This document shows positions 60,660 through 64,000 of a DNA stretch of 64,000 bases, piece after piece; position 1 is the stretch's first letter, and each line of letters opens with the position of its first letter. The notes beneath the pieces are model-generated. The model ran no database searches and had not been told where the DNA came from. It worked only from the letters and a program-made list of their open reading frames with translations. The DNA lies in NCBI GenBank assembly GCA_035652535.1, contig DASRDP010000124.1:1-64000 (forward strand). The letters are read 5' to 3'. A program made the position numbers and the translations under genes. The DNA comes from Chloroflexota bacterium (GTDB lineage: Bacteria > Chloroflexota > UBA6077 > SHYK01).

Positions 60660-62390
60660 ATGAACGTCAGAACTTCGGCGTTTGGCCTGGCGCTCCTCCT
60701 CTTGGCCGGGGCGTGCGCAGCGGCTCCGACAAGCGGACCGGTACCCGGTGCAAATCAGGCGCCCAAGCCCGCCCCGACGAAGACTCTGGTGGTGGTGGAC
60801 CGGCACGAGCCGATCGACCTTGCGCCGAAGATCCTCGCCCAGGGCGGGTCTTGGCGGACCAAGCGCCTCTTCAACGCGGACCTCGCCCTGGTGGATGCCT
60901 CCGGCACCACGCAGCCCTACCTCGCGGAAGCGCTCCCGCAGCTCAATACCGATAGCTGGCGCGTTTTTCCCGACGGACGCATGGAGACAACCTACCGATT
61001 GCGTCCCAATCTCACCTGGCAGGACGGCGAGCCCCTCACCGCCGCCGACTTCGTGTTCGCCTGGCGGGTCTATACCACGGTTGAAGGGCCATTCTCCTCC
61101 ACCCCGCAGGACAAGATGGACTCGGTTGAAGCCATGGACCCCCGCACGCTCCTGATCCGCTGGAGCGCGCCGTATCCTGACGCGGCGACGATGACCGATC
61201 GCACCCTCGACCCGCTTCCGCAGCACATCCTTGCGGGCCCATACGCCACGTTTCAGCAGGACGCGTCCACGCGGGACGCCTTTCTCAACAACTCGTTCTG
61301 GACAAACGACTACATCGGGGCCGGACCTTTCAAGCTCACGGCCTGGCAGCACGGCATCGAGCTGGATGGCGCCGCTTTTGACGGCCACGCACTCGGGCGC
61401 CCGAAGATCGATCGGATCATCGAACGCATCATGGATGACGAAAACGCCATCATGGCCAACGTACTGACGGGCGATATCCAGTACGCGGCGCGGACGACGT
61501 TGCGATTCAACCACGGGCAGACCCTCAGGACGCAGTGGGAGAGCGCCGGCAAGGGCAAGGTCTTTCTGGACCCAACGGCCCCCCTGTTCAACCAGGTGCA
61601 GTTTCGACCGGAGTACCTCAAGATGCCCGCGCTCGCGGATGTACGGGTGCGAAGGGCGCTGATGTACGGCATCGACAAGCCTGCCATCATCGAGGCGCTC
61701 TACGACGGCGCAAGCTCCGTCGCCGACACGTTCGTGTCGCGGCAGATTTCTTACTACGGCGACGTCGAGGCCGCGATCACGAAATACCCCTATGACCCGC
61801 GGCGCGTCGAGCAGGGCATGAACGAGGCCGGATTCACCAAAGATCGGGACGGCTATTTCGCCGACGCGTCAGGCCAGCGGTTCCGTCTCGACTTCCAGGT
61901 CCTCAACAGCGTCGATTACGAGCGCGTTGGCCAGGTCATGACGGACTCGTGGAACAGAGCCGGGATCGACGTGCAGCTCACCGTTCTGCCGAACGAGCAG
62001 GTGCGGGTCAACGAGGTGCGCAACACGTTTCCGGGCATCAACATGCCCGGCTCCGGCGATAGCACGGAGCGGGCAATGATGGAGAACTTCATCAGCAGCC
62101 AGATCGGCACGCCGGCGAACCGGTGGAGCGGCAGCAACCGGGGTGGATGGTCGAACGCCGCGTATAACGCAGACTACGACGCATACAACTCCACGCTCGA
62201 TCCGGCCGACCGCCGTCGGGCGGTGGCGGACGCGATGCGAATCCTCAGCGAGGAAGCCCCGGCGTTTCCGCTCTATTACAACATCTACGTCTTGGCGGCC
62301 GAAGCCGATCTCAAGGGGCCGGAGCAGACCGGCGCTCCCGCGACGACCGATTACTGGAACGTCCACGAGTGGCACTGGGTTGAGTCGTAG
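60660..62390 (+). CDS. Peptide/opine-type ABC transporter substrate-binding lipoprotein
   Basis: ATG 60660 gives 576 residues. The N-terminus has a hydrophobic segment and lipobox LAGAC with Cys19, so the mature protein is lipid-anchored. The rest is SBP_bac_5 family: YRLRPNLTWQDGEPLTAADFVFAW, DVRVRRALMYGIDKPAIIEALY and a closing PAFPLYYNIYVLAAEADLKG. The family binds oligopeptides, nickel or other ligands such as aromatic derivatives. No permease or ATPase gene follows, so the transport partners are elsewhere or lost. The ligand may be linked to the catabolic genes beside it, by position only. Confidence 0.86.
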   Translation: MNVRTSAFGLALLLLAGACAAAPTSGPVPGANQAPKPAPTKTLVVVDRHEPIDLAPKILAQGGSWRTKRLFNADLALVDASGTTQPYLAEALPQLNTDSWRVFPDGRMETTYRLRPNLTWQDGEPLTAADFVFAWRVYTTVEGPFSSTPQDKMDSVEAMDPRTLLIRWSAPYPDAATMTDRTLDPLPQHILAGPYATFQQDASTRDAFLNNSFWTNDYIGAGPFKLTAWQHGIELDGAAFDGHALGRPKIDRIIERIMDDENAIMANVLTGDIQYAARTTLRFNHGQTLRTQWESAGKGKVFLDPTAPLFNQVQFRPEYLKMPALADVRVRRALMYGIDKPAIIEALYDGASSVADTFVSRQISYYGDVEAAITKYPYDPRRVEQGMNEAGFTKDRDGYFADASGQRFRLDFQVLNSVDYERVGQVMTDSWNRAGIDVQLTVLPNEQVRVNEVRNTFPGINMPGSGDSTERAMMENFISSQIGTPANRWSGSNRGGWSNAAYNADYDAYNSTLDPADRRRAVADAMRILSEEAPAFPLYYNIYVLAAEADLKGPEQTGAPATTDYWNVHEWHWVES

Positions 62391-62399
62391 GACGATGTG

Positions 62400-62821
62400 A
62401 TGCTTGGATACATCACCGACCGAGTGCTCCGGGTGGGTTAGCCCTCCGCGACCTACCAGAGCCCGAGGTCGGACCGCAGGACGTCCTCGTGAATGTCCAC
62501 GCATACGCGGTCAATCGCGGTGAGATCAGCCTGCTCCAGCAGCGGCCGGATGGCTGGCGGCCGGGTCGGGATGTGGCTGGGATTGTTGCCGTCGCGGCGG
62601 CCGACGGCGGCGGACCGAAGGTGGGGACGCGGGTCGTCGGGATCGCCGATGGAGGCGGGTGGAGCCGTCGCGTTGCCGTGCCCGTGTACCGCGTCGGTCG
62701 ACTTCCCGACGCCGTGTCGTACTCGGACGCCGCCGACTGGCGGGACACGGTCGCGGCGATCGACGTGCTCTCCCAGCACGCGACGACGGGGAACGTCGTC
62801 CTGGTCGTCGCCGGCGGGTGA
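62400..62821 (+). pseudogene. Degraded MDR-family (zinc-type) dehydrogenase/quinone oxidoreductase
   Basis: ATG 62400 begins MLGYITD, then hits a stop at 62439-62441. A shift of one base after GAC (62418-62420) restores the frame (SAPGGLALRDLPEPEVGPQD...). The N-terminal GroES-like part continues to VSYSDAAD (about 62736), where it jumps directly to a C-terminal segment DWRDTVAAIDVLSQHATTGN and VVLVVAGG, losing roughly 170 residues including the Rossmann domain. A one-base deletion plus a large internal deletion make it a pseudogene. It follows the ABC binding-protein gene by 9 bases. The intact ancestor would be an MDR reductase of the quinone-oxidoreductase type. Confidence 0.75.
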
Positions 62822-62859
62822 TCGTCGTGCCGCGGGAATGCAGGGCTCCGCACCGTGCG

Positions 62860-62865
62860 TATAAT
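62860..62865 (+). promoter_or_regulatory. Consensus -10 box upstream of the PPOX-like gene
   Basis: A perfect TATAAT stands 50 bases before the ATG at 62916. There is no clear -35, so it is given as a candidate only. Confidence 0.4.
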
Positions 62866-62915
62866 CGGCGGAAGGCGTAAATCACGCAAAAGGGTTTGTG
62901 GAGGAATGTGCGCGC

Positions 62916-63338
62916 ATGATCGACCTGTCGAAATTTGAAGAAGCGGTGAATCACGCGCTGGAGGATGGCAACCCCTGCCTTCTCGCGACGGCCGACAGCT
63001 CGGGCCAGCCGGACATCGCCTTCAAGGGCAGCATGATGGTGTTCGATAAGGACCACCTTGCATGGTGGGAGCGCAGCCTGGCCGAGCAGATCGAGCAGGT
63101 TGCCCAGAATCCCAAGATCGTGGTCTTGTATCGAAGCACGTCCCGCGGAATGCTCCTCCGCTTTTACGGCCAGGCCACGATCCACCGCGAGGGCGCGATG
63201 CGTGAACAGATCATGGGGCGGACGATCCCCGTTGAATTGGAGAAGGACCCGGAGCGAAAGGGCTTCGGCGTCCTCGTCCGCGTGGATCGCGTCCGCCTCG
63301 CCGGCAAGACGCTCCAGGAGCGCGACGGCGCGAGCTGA
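62916..63338 (+). CDS. Pyridoxamine 5'-phosphate oxidase-like (split-barrel) flavoprotein
   Basis: ATG 62916 has GGAGG 11 bases upstream; GTG 62898 is an in-frame alternative. The 140 residues include MIDLSKFEEAVNHALEDGNPCLLATAD at the start and GQPDIAFKGSMMVFDKDHLAWWERS, the beta-barrel of the PPOX family, with NPKIVVLYR and GFGVLVRVDRVRL later. Such proteins bind FMN, F420 or haem. The residue set here does not show the PdxH active site, so it is a general split-barrel flavoprotein. It is the second gene of the final catabolic set. Confidence 0.75.
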   Translation: MIDLSKFEEAVNHALEDGNPCLLATADSSGQPDIAFKGSMMVFDKDHLAWWERSLAEQIEQVAQNPKIVVLYRSTSRGMLLRFYGQATIHREGAMREQIMGRTIPVELEKDPERKGFGVLVRVDRVRLAGKTLQERDGAS

Positions 63339-63425
63339 GTCGACCGCTCTCGCGAGACTCCACGCTCTCGAGTCAGGCTCGCGCGCGACGAGCAGCGAGA
63401 CGGCATGGTTGTCGCGCCGCTTGCG

Positions 63426-63454
63426 TTGACGCGTTTTCCGAGCAGGTCTATACT
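63426..63454 (+). promoter_or_regulatory. Promoter of the hydratase-aldolase gene
   Basis: TTGACG (63426-63431) and TATACT (63449-63454) are separated by exactly 17 bases. Transcription would start near 63461, 46 bases before the GTG at 63507. This is one of the best consensus matches in the window. Confidence 0.7.
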
Positions 63455-63506
63455 CGCGGCAAGCGCCGCGTGAACGCGCGCGAATCGAGAGAGGAGGCGA
63501 CGCGCC

Positions 63507-64000
63507 GTGTACACACCGGAAGACCTCCACGGTCTGAACGCCATGATCCCCGCATGCGCGAAGGACGTGGAGATAGGGCTTGACTCAGACGACACCGTCG
63601 ACGTCGACAACCTCACGGAGTGTGTGGACAAGCTGATCCGCGACGGCATCAACGTCGTATCGGCGATGGGGAGCTACGGTGAGTTCCACACCCTGACCGA
63701 GAACGAGTTCAAGACGATGACCAAGGCGACGCTCGACGCCGTGAACAAGCGGGTGCCCGTGTTCATCGGCGTGACGAGCCTCAATAGCCGCGAAGTCGTT
63801 CGCAAGGCGAAGATCGCGCGCGACCTCGGGGCGGAAGGAATCTTCACCGGTGTTCCCTTTTACTACCCGCCCACGGTGGACAACGCCATCCAGTTCTACC
63901 ACGACCTAGCGGACTACTTTCCGAATCTCTCGATCCAGATCTACCACAATCCTCCGTTGCACAACATCCACATCCCCGTCTCCGCGTTTCCGAAGATCAC
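63507..64000 (+). CDS. DHDPS/NAL superfamily aldolase, hydratase-aldolase subgroup (incomplete at right edge)
   Basis: GTG 63507 with GAGGAGG 8 bases upstream; the frame is open to the window end (164 residues seen). The start MIPACAKDVEIGLDSDDTVDV, followed by VDKLIRDGINVVSAMGSYGE, matches the DHDPS fold with the GxxGE motif. REVVRKAKIARDLGAEGIFTGVP and a Tyr in IYHNPP, the Schiff-base-assisting tyrosine position, follow. The DTVDVD start and the REV(I/V)R-DLGA block recall trans-o-hydroxybenzylidenepyruvate hydratase-aldolase of naphthalene and related aromatic degradation more than DapA. The catalytic Lys lies beyond the edge. The subgroup is inferred by eye. Confidence 0.7.
   Translation, partial: MYTPEDLHGLNAMIPACAKDVEIGLDSDDTVDVDNLTECVDKLIRDGINVVSAMGSYGEFHTLTENEFKTMTKATLDAVNKRVPVFIGVTSLNSREVVRKAKIARDLGAEGIFTGVPFYYPPTVDNAIQFYHDLADYFPNLSIQIYHNPPLHNIHIPVSAFPKI

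Overview
This is a 64 kb stretch of a GC-rich bacterial chromosome, almost fully coding, with frequent GTG and TTG starts and many ATGA/GTGA-type gene overlaps. CIRCE-controlled hrcA-grpE-dnaK-dnaJ, a T-box on a branched-chain amino-acid operon, an ETF:menaquinone-oxidoreductase-type protein, a bacterial MtrA-like gene and a Ser/Thr kinase together suggest an uncultured Chloroflexota-like organism. This is inference; no rRNA gene is present to settle it.

Layout. (1) 1-10.6 kb, plus strand: an acyl-CoA catabolic cluster. It has two enoyl-CoA hydratases, a two-subunit glutaconate-type CoA-transferase, a [2Fe-2S] protein plus NuoF-like diaphorase pair, a membrane FeS protein of the ETF:(mena)quinone oxidoreductase type, a PaaA-like di-iron protein with a 64-residue unknown partner, EtfB/EtfA and an FAH-family hydrolase. 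Electrons from CoA-ester oxidation would flow through ETF to the quinone pool. (2) 10.7-15.0 kb, minus strand: a split chromate transporter, a zinc-ribbon protein, an MtrA-like protein and two cation-diffusion-type transporters. (3) 15.2-18.6 kb: a ParA/MinD-like ATPase facing gyrA. (4) 18.8-37.8 kb, plus strand: housekeeping genes, namely the heat-shock operon, prmA, SAM hydrolase, a YfhO-like membrane protein, mtaB, HIT, sucCD, valS, a DksA-like protein, 3-hydroxyanthranilate dioxygenase, a membrane protein and a TPR protein. (5) 37.8-49.6 kb, minus strand: tRNA-Gly(CCC), a LysM protein, a Ser/Thr kinase, and a long ilvB-ilvN-ilvC-leuA-leuC-leuD-leuB-crp run behind a Leu-specifier T-box leader. 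(6) 50.0-53.8 kb: an accessory island with two divergent methyltransferase + nuclease-like pairs, the most unusual part of the window. (7) 53.8-64 kb: a 2OG-Fe(II) oxygenase, a C39-like peptidase, an M61 aminopeptidase, and a second small-molecule catabolic set (VOC protein, two bicupins, flavin reductase, peptide-type ABC binding protein, a degraded MDR dehydrogenase, a PPOX-like protein and an incomplete hydratase-aldolase).

How it works together: the ends of the window are catabolic (CoA-ester and probably aromatic or alicyclic substrates) and the middle is core information processing and stress response. The branched-chain operon is probably governed by uncharged tRNA-Leu and carries a Crp/Fnr regulator gene at its end. 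The island at 50-54 kb looks horizontally acquired, with lower GC than its flanks, mirrored architecture and nuclease folds with altered active-site residues.
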